A stretch of 64,000 bases of DNA from Devosia oryziradicis (GCF_016698645.1 NZ_CP068047.1:2267001-2331000); one strand, 5' to 3'. Numbered from the stretch's first letter, positions 17,086-26,304 are shown. Notes: generated by a model from the letters alone, not told the origin. Translations and numbers: made by a program.

Positions 17086-18431
17086 CTAGCCTCAAACCTT
17101 CCGTTGAAACGCTCGAGAAACGCGGCCCTGTGGCGCGGATCGACGCGCACGACAAAACCGGAGCCCTGCTCGGTCGGCTCCTCGCGCGAAATGATCTCGG
17201 AATGCGCGTGAAGCCAGCCGATATCGGCGCCAGCCGTATGCGGCACATGCACGTGGTAAGTCCGGCTCTTTTCGGCAAGTGCCTGTTCGATAGCGAGTTT
17301 CAGCTCGTCGAGGCCCTGCCCCGTCAGCGCTGACGCTTGGACGACGCCGGCAACCTTGCCCGCAGGCACCACACCCAGCACCGCATCCGGTCCGACCAGG
17401 TCAATCTTGTTCCACACTTCGATAATCGGCGTCGTGTCGGCCGAAACACCTAGATCGGCGAGCACCTTGAGCACATCATGTGCTTGGGCGATGTGGTCAG
17501 GATTGGCAATATCCCGCGCATGCAGGATGACATCGGCGTCCAGCACCTCTTCCAGTGTGGCGCGGAATGCCGCCACCAGGTCGGTGGGAAGGTCGGCAAC
17601 GAAACCCACTGTATCGCTCAGGATGATCTCTCGGCCGTGCGGCAACTGGAGTTTCCGCACGGTCGTGTCGAGGGTGGCGAACAACAGGTCCTTGGCGAAG
17701 ACCCCTGCCCCGGTCAATGCATTGAACAGGCTGGACTTTCCAGCATTCGTATAGCCGACCAAAGCCACGATCGGCGTGCCGCCGCGCTGCTGGCGCTGCT
17801 GTGCACGGGTCTTCTTAACCTTTTCCAGTCGCTCTTCGAGAAGGACAATCCGGTCCATGATCTGGCGCCGATCGCTTTCGATCTGGGTTTCACCCGGTCC
17901 GCCCATGAAGCCGCTGCCGCCGCTGCCGCGCTGCCGCTCAAGGTGGGTCCAGGACCGCACCAGACGCCCCTTCTGGTAGTTCTGGTGGGCCAATTCGACC
18001 TGCAAGACGCCTTCACGCGTCGCGGCACGCTCGCCGAAGATCTCGAGGATGAGTCCCGTGCGATCCAGAACCTTGGCGCCCGTCTCGGTCTCGACATTGC
18101 GCTGCTGGATCGCCGTAAGCGTGGCATCGATCAACAGTAGCTCGATCTTGTCCGCCTTCACCCTGGCAGCAAGGGATTCGGTGTGTCCGCCGCCGATGAA
18201 GGTGGCAGGTTTGATTTCACGCACCTTGACGACTTCTGAGAAGATTACGTCCAGCCGGATAGCCTCGGCCAACCCTTCGAATTCCGCCTTGCGGGCCTCG
18301 ATCGAGTGTTGCGAGAGCTGCCCTCGGACGTCGGGCACAACCAACCCGACCCGGGTTGGCTGAGCGCGCTGGTCGATGAACGCCTTTGGGCCGCCCCGCT
18401 GGACGGCCTCGTCGTCGTCAAATTCGGTCAA
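17082..18431 (-). CDS. hflX: GTPase HflX (ribosome-splitting)
   Basis: 449-residue GTPase that binds the 50S E-site region and splits stalled ribosomes. N-terminal HflX domain (TFIGGGHTESLAARV), then a GGPGETQIESDRR linker and long helices, then the G domain with GYTNAGKSSLFN (G1), DTVGFVADLP (G3) and NKIDL (G4). The start is taken as TTG at 18431, 11 bases after the hfq stop; the next conserved stretch (RVGLVVPDV) lies inside, so the true start cannot be much later. Cotranscribed with hfq, as in most proteobacteria. Confidence 0.94.
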   Translation of the reverse strand: MTEFDDDEAVQRGGPKAFIDQRAQPTRVGLVVPDVRGQLSQHSIEARKAEFEGLAEAIRLDVIFSEVVKVREIKPATFIGGGHTESLAARVKADKIELLLIDATLTAIQQRNVETETGAKVLDRTGLILEIFGERAATREGVLQVELAHQNYQKGRLVRSWTHLERQRGSGGSGFMGGPGETQIESDRRQIMDRIVLLEERLEKVKKTRAQQRQQRGGTPIVALVGYTNAGKSSLFNALTGAGVFAKDLLFATLDTTVRKLQLPHGREIILSDTVGFVADLPTDLVAAFRATLEEVLDADVILHARDIANPDHIAQAHDVLKVLADLGVSADTTPIIEVWNKIDLVGPDAVLGVVPAGKVAGVVQASALTGQGLDELKLAIEQALAEKSRTYHVHVPHTAGADIGWLHAHSEIISREEPTEQGSGFVVRVDPRHRAAFLERFNGRFEAS

Positions 18432-18442
18432 GGTATCGCCCG

Positions 18443-18694
18443 TCAGTCGCTGTCGTGGTTCTGCTCTGGGTCAAACAGCTGGATCGGCGCGCCCGGCATG
18501 ATCGTAGAAATGGCGTGCTTATAAACGAGCTGCGACTGCGCATCGCGGCGCAACAACAGACAGAAATTGTCGAACCAGGTGATGACACCCTGAAGTTTAA
18601 CGCCGTTCACCAGAAAAATCGTGACCGGCACCTTCTGCTTGCGAACATGATTGAGGAAGGAATCTTGGAGATTTTGTTGTTTTTCGTTCGCCAT
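18443..18694 (-). CDS. hfq: RNA chaperone Hfq
   Basis: 83-residue Sm-like hexameric RNA chaperone pairing small RNAs with mRNAs. Sm1 motif [27 protein letters not shown] and Sm2 motif [11 protein letters not shown] are intact, including the KH residues that contact uridine. It follows ntrX in transcription order after a 181-base gap that holds no gene, large enough for its own promoter. In several rhizobia a trkA gene lies between ntrX and hfq; there is none here. Confidence 0.97.
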   Translation of the reverse strand: MANEKQQNLQDSFLNHVRKQKVPVTIFLVNGVKLQGVITWFDNFCLLLRRDAQSQLVYKHAISTIMPGAPIQLFDPEQNHDSD

Positions 18695-18875
18695 TCAGGC
18701 CTCTTTTCGCGGCATTGCTTGTCGCTGTCGTCGTTACAACCACCTGCCATTCCAGCCTTGGGACTGCCGCCCAGTCCCTGCTGGCGTGAAGTCACGCGCG
18801 TACATCACTATGGCACATATCATTTTTCGTGCCTACCGCGCCCGGCGCATGGCCGCCGGTATTTTCATTCGTTTT

Positions 18876-20258
18876 TCAGAGACCGAGCGATTTGATCTTT
18901 CGGTGCAGTGCGCTGCGCTCCATTCCAACAAACTCCGCGGTCTTGGAGATGTTCCCGCCAAATCGTTCGATCTGGGCCAGCAGATACTGTCGTTCGAACA
19001 CTTCGCGAGCGTCGCGAAGCGGAAGGCTCATCAGGTGGGCAGAGGCGTCGGTGTCGCCAACGGTGGGCAGCACCTCACCAATATCGGAAGGCAGCATGGC
19101 TGCAGTAATAATGCCGTCTGCTGGCTGTTGGTCCTTCATCAAAATAAGCAGGCGCTCGATGGAGTTGCGAAGTTGGCGCGCGTTGCCAGGCCATTCCTGC
19201 GCCTGCAAAACCGCGATGGCATCGTCGCCGACGGTTACGCGCTGCAGGTTGTGCATGCGGCAGACCTGTTCGATGAACACATTCACCAGCGGGGGTACGT
19301 CCTCACGCCGTTCCTTGAGCGGCGTCAAAGGCAGCGGCACGATGGACAGACGGTGAAACAGATCCGACCGCAGTTCGCCGGTCTCAATCTGTGCCGCCAC
19401 GTTCTGCGAACTCGATGAAATGATGCGCACGTCGATCGGGACGGCCTGCGTGCCGCCGACGCGGTTGAAGCGGTTCTCCACTAGTGTACGCAGGAGCGCC
19501 GCCTGCGTCTGGGCCGGCAGAGTCGTGACCTCGGATAGGTAGAGCGTCCCGCCGTGAGCTTTTTCCAGGGCCCCGACTTCGACCTTGAGCATGCCATTCT
19601 TTTCGCGAGCCTCGCGGCCGAAGAGGACGACCGAGACTTCCTCTGGGGCATAAAGCGAGGCATTGATCTCGACGAAAGGCGCTTCCGAACGCGGACTGCG
19701 CTGGTGGATCAGGCGGGCAACGAGCCCCTTCCCCGCGCCCGACGGGCCGGAGATGAAGATGCGCGAATTGGTCGGAGCCGATTTCTCGATGATGCCGCGC
19801 ACCTGCTGCAGGGCCGGCGAGGTGCCCACCATATCCGCGCTCTTGGTGGCCGAGCGTTCCTTGAGCTCGGCAACTTCGTTGCGCAGACGCGTGGCTTCCA
19901 TGGCGCGCTGGGTGATGTGCAGCAGCCGATCGATCTTGAACGGCTTTTCGATATAGTCGTAGGCACCGCGGCGGATAGCAGAAACAGCCGTCTCCACATT
20001 GCCGTGGCCCGAGATCATCACCACCGGCATGTCCGGATGCTGGCTCTGGAACACATCGAGCAGCTGTAACCCATCCAGACGCGAACCCTGCATCCAGATA
20101 TCGAGAAACACCAGGCTGGGCCGCCGGCGCGCGATTTCGTTGAGGCCGCTATCGGCATCATGGGCCTGCCGGGTCTCAAATCCCTCATCCTCCAGGATGC
20201 CGGCGATGAGGTCGCGGATGTCGTCTTCGTCGTCGATGATCAGAATATCGAGTGCCAT
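18876..20258 (-). CDS. ntrX: Response regulator NtrX (sigma-54 activator fold)
   Basis: 460-residue response regulator partner of NtrY. Receiver domain with acidic pocket (Asp9, Asp10), phospho-acceptor Asp53, Ser83 and Lys105; AAA+ domain from about 140; Fis-type helix-turn-helix at the end (GNISKTAEFVGMERSALHRKIKSLG). The AAA+ part is degenerate: the Walker A is GPSGAGKG (171-178) rather than GESGTGKE, the sigma-54-contacting GAFTGA loop is missing (LFGREAREKNG instead), and the Walker B region reads LYLSEV, losing the usual Asp. It therefore likely regulates sigma-70-type promoters, as described for NtrX in other alphaproteobacteria. Start overlaps the ntrY stop (TAATG). Confidence 0.95.
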   Translation of the reverse strand: MALDILIIDDEDDIRDLIAGILEDEGFETRQAHDADSGLNEIARRRPSLVFLDIWMQGSRLDGLQLLDVFQSQHPDMPVVMISGHGNVETAVSAIRRGAYDYIEKPFKIDRLLHITQRAMEATRLRNEVAELKERSATKSADMVGTSPALQQVRGIIEKSAPTNSRIFISGPSGAGKGLVARLIHQRSPRSEAPFVEINASLYAPEEVSVVLFGREAREKNGMLKVEVGALEKAHGGTLYLSEVTTLPAQTQAALLRTLVENRFNRVGGTQAVPIDVRIISSSSQNVAAQIETGELRSDLFHRLSIVPLPLTPLKERREDVPPLVNVFIEQVCRMHNLQRVTVGDDAIAVLQAQEWPGNARQLRNSIERLLILMKDQQPADGIITAAMLPSDIGEVLPTVGDTDASAHLMSLPLRDAREVFERQYLLAQIERFGGNISKTAEFVGMERSALHRKIKSLGL

Positions 20259-22594
20259 TACTTATGAACCACCGCGGCGATGAGCGGTTCCTCCTGTTGG
20301 GCGGGTGTCCGGTCCCCTTGGTTGGGACCGGCTGCCTCTGAAGATCTGGTGGGCGATTGCAAGGGAAGTGTGAAGGTCACGCAGGCGCCAACGCGACCGG
20401 TCGGATCGGGCTCGGCGTCGATAAGCTCGACGATCCCGCCATGCTGCTCGATGATCTTGGCGACGATGGCCAGGCCCAGGCCGGTGCCCTTTTCACGAGT
20501 CGTCATGTAAGGCTCCAGCAGCCGCTGGCGGTTGTCTTTTGGCCAGCCCTTGCCGTTGTCGGAAATGGCCACCCGCGCATGATTGTTTTCGATCTGCGCC
20601 TCGACCGTTATCGTCGGGTTCCAGCTATCTGATTTCTCCACAGTCTCAAACGCTTCCACGGCATTCTTTATGAGGTTGGTGAGCGACTGGGATATGAGGC
20701 GACTGTCGAACCACGCGTAGATCGGGTCTTCGGGAAGAACCGTGTTGATGGTGATTTCCGGCAGCCGGACGCTTTCGAGGAACACTGCCTGGCGAACGGT
20801 GTCGTTGAGGTCCGCCATATCGGGTGCGGCCTCGGGCATGCGGGCAAATGCCGAGAACTCATCGACCATGCGGCCAATATCGCCGACCTGTCGGACGATG
20901 GTGTTGATGCACTTGTCGAACACGTCGCGGTCGTCCTCCAATCGCGCGCCATAGCGACGGCGGAGGCGCTCGGCGGAGAGCTGGATCGGCGTCAGCGGGT
21001 TTTTGATTTCATGGGCAATGCGGCGCGCCACGTCGGCCCAGGCGCTGGTCCGCTGCGCCGATTCGAGGTCGGTGATGTCGTCGAAGGTCAGCACATAGCC
21101 CTTGGACTCGGTGATCGAGCCCTCTCGGGTGAGCTGCACCTGATAGGTGCGGCGCTCGGTTTCGTTGCCCAGTTCGATCTGGTCACGTACCTGGCCGCGC
21201 CGGGCTGAGCGAGCCCGTTCCAGCGTCGGCGCCAGCAGCGGCATCACCTTCTCGATGGGTTCGCCCATCAGGGCGATTTCATCGCGACCCAGCATCTCGC
21301 AGGCTCGGGCATTGACCAGGGTGACGGCGCCGAACGGATCGAGGCCGATAATGCCGGCGGACACGCCCTCCACCACCGCCTCGGTGAACTGCCGGCGCTT
21401 CTCATTCATTTCGCTTGCGGTCAGCAAGGCCTCGCGCTGGCTCTTGAGCTGCTCGGTCATGCGGTTAAAGCCGTTGCTGAGATCGCGCAAGTCGCCCCTG
21501 CCCTCCTGCACCGGTACCTGCACGTCTAGGTCGCCGCTGCTGACGCGATTGGAGGCGATCATGAGATTGCGGATCGGGTCGACGAAGCGGTTGGCCAGGG
21601 CGATGCCGATCCACAGTGCCGCCAGCAGCAGTACGACGGCCAAGCCGACATACATGATGGTGAAGGTGATCTGGAACACCAACCGGTTGGACGCATATTC
21701 GCGGTATTCGGTAATGTTCTCGTCCGTCAGCTGCATATATTCGAGCACCTCGGCCTCCACGGGCCGGGCAACGAAGAGGTAGGTATCCTCGTAGCCACGC
21801 AGCTTGATGACGGAGCCGACGAGGTTGATCCGGCCCGGCGCAATTGCCGCCGGTATGCCTTCCACCAGACCGTCGGTGATCCCGTCCGGCAACTGTGGAT
21901 AGGCGCCCTGCACCGCTATCTGGGCTCGCATCAGGGTGTCGCCCTTTGCATTGACCAGCGAGGTGAAGGGCAAGGAGCGGGTTACGGCCAGCGCCGTTAG
22001 GATGCGCTGGAACCGCTCCTTGTCGGCGTCATAGGTGCCGTGGGCCTGTTCGAGTTCCTCCGCCACCCAGATGATGTCATCGCGCAACACCTGGGCGTGT
22101 TCGAGCATGTAGGAGCGGGCAACCAGCCGTGAGCTCTCGACCATGGCCCGTGTCCGTTCGGAGAACCACTGGTCGAGGCCCTGGTTGAGGGCGATCGTGG
22201 CGACGACCGCGACGATCGCCGCCGGGATTGCCGCGACCAGCGCGAACATCGTCACCATTCGGATCTGCATGCCCGCGCCAGCCTGGCCCCGCAGGCGCGC
22301 CTGGATCAACAGAACTGCTTCGGTGACGACCAAAGCAATCACCAGCAGGACCAGCACCCCGGTGACGATCCAGATGACGGTCCAGACGGTCGTCGATGGC
22401 TCGATATTGGTCGTGCCCGACAGGATCAGGAACGAAAGCGAGGACATCAGCACCGAGGCAAACACCACGATGAAGCCCAGTATGCGCAATGAGCGATTGT
22501 TGCGCGCAGCGGCAAACGGCGAGTTGACCGGTGGGGTCACATCGCGCGCGACGCCCTTCAGGTCCGCTTCGCCTTTCGCTGCAATGTCACTCAT
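20258..22594 (-). CDS. ntrY: Sensor histidine kinase NtrY
   Basis: About 778-residue membrane kinase of the nitrogen/redox/envelope NtrYX system. Three hydrophobic segments near the N-terminus (about 40-140), a periplasmic sensor region, a further membrane helix, then HAMP (NRFVDPIRNLMIASNRVSSGD), a PAS domain (GIIGLDPFGAVTLVNARA), the phospho-acceptor His in [24 protein letters not shown], and an HATPase domain with the N box (LTNLIKNAVEA), DNGKGWP and GTGLGLAI. I prefer the ATG at 22594 (MSDIAAKG); an ATG at 22615 would add seven residues, and neither has a strong RBS. First gene of ntrY-ntrX-hfq-hflX here, divergent from the cassette at 22809. Confidence 0.95.
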   Translation of the reverse strand: MSDIAAKGEADLKGVARDVTPPVNSPFAAARNNRSLRILGFIVVFASVLMSSLSFLILSGTTNIEPSTTVWTVIWIVTGVLVLLVIALVVTEAVLLIQARLRGQAGAGMQIRMVTMFALVAAIPAAIVAVVATIALNQGLDQWFSERTRAMVESSRLVARSYMLEHAQVLRDDIIWVAEELEQAHGTYDADKERFQRILTALAVTRSLPFTSLVNAKGDTLMRAQIAVQGAYPQLPDGITDGLVEGIPAAIAPGRINLVGSVIKLRGYEDTYLFVARPVEAEVLEYMQLTDENITEYREYASNRLVFQITFTIMYVGLAVVLLLAALWIGIALANRFVDPIRNLMIASNRVSSGDLDVQVPVQEGRGDLRDLSNGFNRMTEQLKSQREALLTASEMNEKRRQFTEAVVEGVSAGIIGLDPFGAVTLVNARACEMLGRDEIALMGEPIEKVMPLLAPTLERARSARRGQVRDQIELGNETERRTYQVQLTREGSITESKGYVLTFDDITDLESAQRTSAWADVARRIAHEIKNPLTPIQLSAERLRRRYGARLEDDRDVFDKCINTIVRQVGDIGRMVDEFSAFARMPEAAPDMADLNDTVRQAVFLESVRLPEITINTVLPEDPIYAWFDSRLISQSLTNLIKNAVEAFETVEKSDSWNPTITVEAQIENNHARVAISDNGKGWPKDNRQRLLEPYMTTREKGTGLGLAIVAKIIEQHGGIVELIDAEPDPTGRVGACVTFTLPLQSPTRSSEAAGPNQGDRTPAQQEEPLIAAVVHK

Positions 22595-22758
22595 TGATGC
22601 CCAGGGGCACTCCATTTCCGCCGCAGGGGCAGAGCCTGACCCAATTTGCTCGACCCTTCAAGATAAATGTTGCCAAAATGTGACACTGATCTCAGCCCTC
22701 TCGGATTGCGGATGCTGGCCAATTCACTGGGCGGCCAAAATAAAAGCGTAGCCATAGC

Positions 22759-22783
22759 GGAACGAGCGGGGGCGGGGATCATT
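22759..22783 (+). promoter_or_regulatory. Candidate EcfG/RpoE2-type stress promoter
   Basis: GGAAC at 22759-22763, 16 bases, then CATT at 22780-22783. This fits the rhizobial RpoE2 pattern GGAAC-N18/19-TT and is one base off GGAAC-N16-CGTT. It lies 26 bases before the start of the first cassette gene, whose GAGGAG ribosome binding site falls in between. Compare the perfect match at 59388. Confidence 0.5.
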
Positions 22784-22808
22784 GCTTCTCAAAGCGAGGA
22801 GTACCGTC

Positions 22809-23402
22809 ATGAACCCTATCGACTCTCCAAACCCAACCCCTCAATCCACCAGCAACAGTGCGGCTGACGAACTGGCCGTACGACTTGAGGACGACAAGAA
22901 TGCCGTCGTCGAAACTGCCAAGCAGGACCTGCAAAGCCTCACTGAAAAGGCCGCCTCAGATGTACGCGACCTTAAGGGGCAGGCGGAACATCAGGTCGCC
23001 GCAGCGACGGACAAAGCAAAGTCTTTCGCCGCCGAGCAGAAGGATTTGCTGGCCAGCCAGGTCAATGGCGTGGCCGACGCGATTGGCAAGGTGGCCGACG
23101 AACTCGATCAATCCGAACAACAGTCCATCGCACGCTATGCCCGCGACCTGGCCGGCGGGCTTTCTCGTTTCGGGCGAAACGTGGAAGGCAAGGATGTGGA
23201 CGAAGTGATGGGCATGGCCCAGTCCTTCGGCCGCCAACAGCCCCTGGCCTTCCTGGGCGCCGCAGCGCTTGCGGGCTTCATGGCGAGCCGGTTCGCGCAG
23301 GCTTCGACCCATCGCAGCGAGCGATCCGCGAGCGCGACGACCCCCGGATCGGTGGCACGCACCACGACCTCGCGGCAGAGCTGGGAGGCAAACGATGGCT
23401 AG
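22809..23402 (+). CDS. Helical stress-associated protein, first gene of the envelope cassette
   Basis: 197 residues, start ATG 22809 with GAGGAG eight bases upstream. The sequence is Ala/Lys/Asp/Gln-rich and largely helical: repeated segments such as DRLEDDK-like, QDLQSLTEKAASDVRDLKGQ and AADKAKSF-type heptads, then a hydrophobic stretch (PLAFLGAAALAGFMASRFA) near 160-178 that could insert in the membrane. From memory it resembles rhizobial proteins annotated as nutrient-deprivation-induced and, more loosely, YqjD/ElaB. Overlaps the Holin_X gene by eight bases. Function unknown; likely an inner-membrane-tethered coiled protein expressed under stress. Confidence 0.75.
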   Translation: MNPIDSPNPTPQSTSNSAADELAVRLEDDKNAVVETAKQDLQSLTEKAASDVRDLKGQAEHQVAAATDKAKSFAAEQKDLLASQVNGVADAIGKVADELDQSEQQSIARYARDLAGGLSRFGRNVEGKDVDEVMGMAQSFGRQQPLAFLGAAALAGFMASRFAQASTHRSERSASATTPGSVARTTTSRQSWEANDG

Positions 23403-23811
23403 GACAGAAGAAGGCCGCCCGCTCGCAGAACTTCTCGGAGGGTTAGCCGGCGACATCTCGACCTTGTTCCGCAAGGAAATCCAGCTGGCCAAGGCCGAAG
23501 CCTCCGAGAAGCTGTCAGAAACAATGGCCGGTGTGGTTTCGTTGCTCATCGGCACCGTGCTGGCGCTCGGCGCTCTCGGCGTATTGCTGACTGCGGTAGT
23601 CTCAGTTTTGGCAGCATTTTTCGTCAGCCGGAACATGGATCCAACACTGGCAAATGCCTTGGCGGCAGCCATCGTCGGTGTGGTGGTCGGCGTCGTCGCC
23701 TGGATTTTCGCCTCCAAGGGGCTCAACGCCCTCAAGGCACGCAACCTGAACATGAACATTACGGCCGGCTCGCTGAGCCGCGACGCCAACATCGTCAAGG
23801 AGAGGCTCTGA
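23395..23811 (+). CDS. Holin_X/YqjE-family small membrane protein
   Basis: 138 residues, ATG at 23395 after GGGAGG. N-terminal segment RPLAELLGGLAGDISTLFRKEIQLAKAEASEKLS is the hallmark of the family known as putative actinobacterial Holin-X (YqjE-like). Two long hydrophobic helices follow (about 45-80 and 88-108), then a basic tail. Despite the name, these proteins are chromosomal and not linked to phage; in enterobacteria yqjE sits beside yqjD, which parallels the arrangement here. Overlaps its upstream neighbour by eight bases and the downstream gene by one (TGATG). Function not established. Confidence 0.85.
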   Translation: MARTEEGRPLAELLGGLAGDISTLFRKEIQLAKAEASEKLSETMAGVVSLLIGTVLALGALGVLLTAVVSVLAAFFVSRNMDPTLANALAAAIVGVVVGVVAWIFASKGLNALKARNLNMNITAGSLSRDANIVKERL

Positions 23812-24842
23812 TGGCCTACGATAGCGAAAAGAAAAGCGCCGCCGAACTGCAACTCGAGCTGGAGCAGCAGCGCAGCCGCGTCGAAAGCACGATCGACGAA
23901 ATCCAGCAGAAGCTGTCGCCGGGCCAGTTGGTCGATGAACTGCTTGCCTACACCAAGGGCGGCGGCGGGGAGTTTATATCGAGCCTGCAGAAGAACGTGA
24001 CCGCCAACCCCCTGCCCGTCGCCCTGCTTGGCGTAAGCCTGGCATGGCTGATGGCCAAGCCCGCTACTGGCAGCGAGAAAGCAGCTGATCGCGAGTGGGA
24101 CCGGTCCATCAACACCAACCGGGGCTATGGCAGCCACTCGGAGAGCGATGGGACCTACGTGGATTATCCGGTCGCGACCATCAGCGGTACCACCCTGCGT
24201 CGCCAGCGCCACGTCGAGGAAGACGGACGCTGGTACAGCGAGTTCAGCGATGACCTGGGCACAACCTATCGCGCTCCGTCGGACTCGCTGGGCAAGCGCG
24301 CCGGCCACTTTACCGACAAGGCCGGCAATCGCTTCAAGGGGTTTGCCAATGCAGCGGGCGAGCGCATCGAGCATTTTCAGGACGAGGCGGGCAACCTGCT
24401 CGACGAAACGGCCGGCTGGGCATCCCACGTTTGGCATGCCGCCCAGGATAAGCTGCATGACGCCCGCGACAGCGTAAAGTCCCTCGCTGCGTCGGGACGC
24501 GAAAAGGCGGGTGCTACCGGCACACAAGCGCGGGATCAGTTCAGTGCGCTCAATGAAACAATCTTGCACCAGTTCCGTGACCAACCCCTGATCGGCGGTG
24601 CCTTGGCCTTCGCCTTCGGGGCCGCGCTGGGCGCCGCATTGCCGCATACGCCTCAGGAAGACGCAGTAATGGGTGAGGCGGCGGAAGCGCTCCGCGAGAA
24701 AGCCAGCGAGCAAGCTCACGAGCTTTACGAAAAGGGCCGTGACAAGGTCGCCGAACTGCACGAAACCGTTGCCGCCAAGGGTGGCGAACTCTACCAGCAG
24801 GCCAAGGATGGCCTCGAAGGGTCAGGCAACATTGGCCACTAA
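23811..24842 (+). CDS. DUF3618-domain membrane protein
   Basis: 343 residues. An N-terminal DUF3618-like segment (ELQLELEQQRSRVESTIDEIQQKLSPGQLVDE, about 12-45) is followed by a short hydrophobic span (PLPVALLGVSLAWLM, about 67-82). A long hydrophilic middle and a second hydrophobic patch (PLIGGALAFAFGAALGAALP, about 264-283) come next, then an amphipathic tail with AREKASEQAHELYEKGRDKV-like repeats. Start codon overlaps the previous stop as TGATG. Typical companion of Holin_X genes in Hyphomicrobiales; function unknown, likely inner-membrane associated. Confidence 0.82.
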   Translation: MAYDSEKKSAAELQLELEQQRSRVESTIDEIQQKLSPGQLVDELLAYTKGGGGEFISSLQKNVTANPLPVALLGVSLAWLMAKPATGSEKAADREWDRSINTNRGYGSHSESDGTYVDYPVATISGTTLRRQRHVEEDGRWYSEFSDDLGTTYRAPSDSLGKRAGHFTDKAGNRFKGFANAAGERIEHFQDEAGNLLDETAGWASHVWHAAQDKLHDARDSVKSLAASGREKAGATGTQARDQFSALNETILHQFRDQPLIGGALAFAFGAALGAALPHTPQEDAVMGEAAEALREKASEQAHELYEKGRDKVAELHETVAAKGGELYQQAKDGLEGSGNIGH

Positions 24843-25971
24843 GCGACGGGAAGCGGACAATCCGCTTCCCACTGAGGCCGACAGGCAAAACGCAGCACAG
24901 CCCGGCCGTGGCCGCCGGGCTAACGCGCCCTCGGAAATTCCCTGGGCTGGGCGCCTGGATATTCTCTGGCGCCTCTACCGGAGCATAGCAGAAGACCGTA
25001 TTCTGCTCACGGCAGCAGGCGTCGCGTTCTATGTGCTGCTGGCCCTGGTGCCGACACTGACCGCCATTGTGTCAATCTACGGTCTGTTCAACAACCCCGC
25101 CGGCGTGATCGACCAGGTTCAGATGCTGGCCGGCATAGTGCCTTCGGGCGTCCTCGACATCATCCGAGATCAGCTCGTTCGAATCACGGGACAGAGCAAC
25201 AACACGCTGGGCCTCGCTCTCATTTTCTCGCTGGTCCTCGCGCTGTGGAGCGCCAGTGCTGGTGTGAAGGCCATGTTTGAAGCGCTGAACATCGCCTATG
25301 GGGAGGTCGAGAAGCGCTCATTCCTCCACTTCAACGGTCTGGCACTGCTCTTCACTCTGGGAGCCGCTCTTGCTGCCTGCCTGGTTGTGGCAGTGCTTCT
25401 GCTCCTGCCTGCCGCCGTCCGGTTCCTTCCGGGCGGGATAGGCGTGGAATGGACCGTCCGGATTGCCTCCTATGTCGTGCTCCTGCTCGTCGTGCTGGCG
25501 GGGCTTGCCGCGCTCTACCGCTGGGGCCCGAGCCGCCAACTGGCAAAGTGGCGCTGGATCACCCCGGGAGTCTTTCTGACCGTGCCGATGTTCGCCGCCG
25601 TATCGGGGGTATTTTCCTGGTACGTGGCCAACTTCACCGATGACAACGCCACATATGGCTCGCTTGGCGCCACGATTGGCCTGATGACCTGGCTGTGGAT
25701 TACCGCGACGCTGATCATCGTGGGTGCCGAGATCAATTCGGAAATCGAGCACCAGACCGCCCGCGACTCCACGACCGGTCCATCAGAGCCGCTCGGCCAG
25801 CGCGGTGCGCATGTAGCCGACAGCGTGGGCCGCGTGTGGCCCCCGGCGCGAGACAAGGTTGAACAAACCCTGCCGGCGGACGACCGTCCCAAACGACTGT
25901 CATGGGCTACCCTTGCCTTTGCCCTTCCCGCCGCGCTGGTGCTTCAAGCGGCAAATCGGCGCCGCAAGTAG
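24808..25971 (+). CDS. YihY/BrkB-family inner-membrane protein
   Basis: About 387 residues with six hydrophobic segments, starting at ILLTAAGVAFYVLLALVPTLTAI. The family signature includes LWSASAGVKAMFEALNIAYGE and the C-terminal YGSLGATIGLMTWLWITATLIIVGAEINSEIE. Start is uncertain: ATG 24808 overlaps the DUF3618 gene by 35 bases; TTG 24832 would overlap by 11. There is no ATG or GTG between these and the first membrane segment. BrkB/YihY proteins were once called ribonuclease BN by error; the role is unknown. Last gene of the cassette. Confidence 0.85.
   Translation: MASKGQATLATKRREADNPLPTEADRQNAAQPGRGRRANAPSEIPWAGRLDILWRLYRSIAEDRILLTAAGVAFYVLLALVPTLTAIVSIYGLFNNPAGVIDQVQMLAGIVPSGVLDIIRDQLVRITGQSNNTLGLALIFSLVLALWSASAGVKAMFEALNIAYGEVEKRSFLHFNGLALLFTLGAALAACLVVAVLLLLPAAVRFLPGGIGVEWTVRIASYVVLLLVVLAGLAALYRWGPSRQLAKWRWITPGVFLTVPMFAAVSGVFSWYVANFTDDNATYGSLGATIGLMTWLWITATLIIVGAEINSEIEHQTARDSTTGPSEPLGQRGAHVADSVGRVWPPARDKVEQTLPADDRPKRLSWATLAFALPAALVLQAANRRRK
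24848..24870 (+). other. Perfect 10-bp hairpin at a gene junction
   Basis: GGGAAGCGGA (24848-24857), loop CAA, TCCGCTTCCC (24861-24870). It begins six bases after the DUF3618 stop, within the 5' end of the YihY frame. No T-run follows, so it is not a standard intrinsic terminator. It may modulate translation or stability at this junction. Confidence 0.55.
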
Positions 25972-26052
25972 CTGGCATCGACGCTCCGCGATTGTTCATT
26001 TGACCTGGCGACTGAAGCAGCGTCATCCTGATCCTGTTGCGGAGGAGACGGG

Positions 26053-26304
26053 ATGGAACGGGCAAGTGTGGTCCTGGAGGTCGAGGTCCAGCACGAAGGA
26101 AGCGCCTATCGGGCAAGTTATTTCGTCGAAGGAAACACCATCCACGCCAATGTCGGCGGGCGACTGGTCGTGGCGCCGCTGGTGAGCAAGCCAGCAGCGG
26201 AAACGGTCGAGACGCTGCTTTCCGGTCATCTGCAGCAGCAGTCTCGCAAGCTGCGTCATTCGGGGCGGTGGGACCGCATGCCAGGCAGGAAACCGGCGCG
26301 CTAG
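26053..26304 (+). CDS. Small protein of unknown function
   Basis: 83 residues, with a strong GGAGGAG ribosome binding site seven bases before the ATG, which is the main reason to accept it. The first half looks like a beta-strand domain ([38 protein letters not shown]), the second half is helical and ends in a basic tail ([12 protein letters not shown]). No motif or membrane segment. It is 81 bases behind the YihY gene and meets ntrC tail to tail: both stop codons share the palindrome CTAG at 26301-26304. Confidence 0.7.
   Translation: MERASVVLEVEVQHEGSAYRASYFVEGNTIHANVGGRLVVAPLVSKPAAETVETLLSGHLQQQSRKLRHSGRWDRMPGRKPAR

Noticed and set aside
23395..23811. Prophage holin, implying a phage remnant
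   Set aside because: Holin_X/YqjE proteins are chromosomal; no phage structural, integrase or lysis gene is near.
22956..24761. A 601-codon open frame on the minus strand opposite the stress cassette
   Set aside because: Antisense to three well-supported genes with good ribosome binding sites; no recognisable domain. GC-rich codon usage keeps the opposite strand open.
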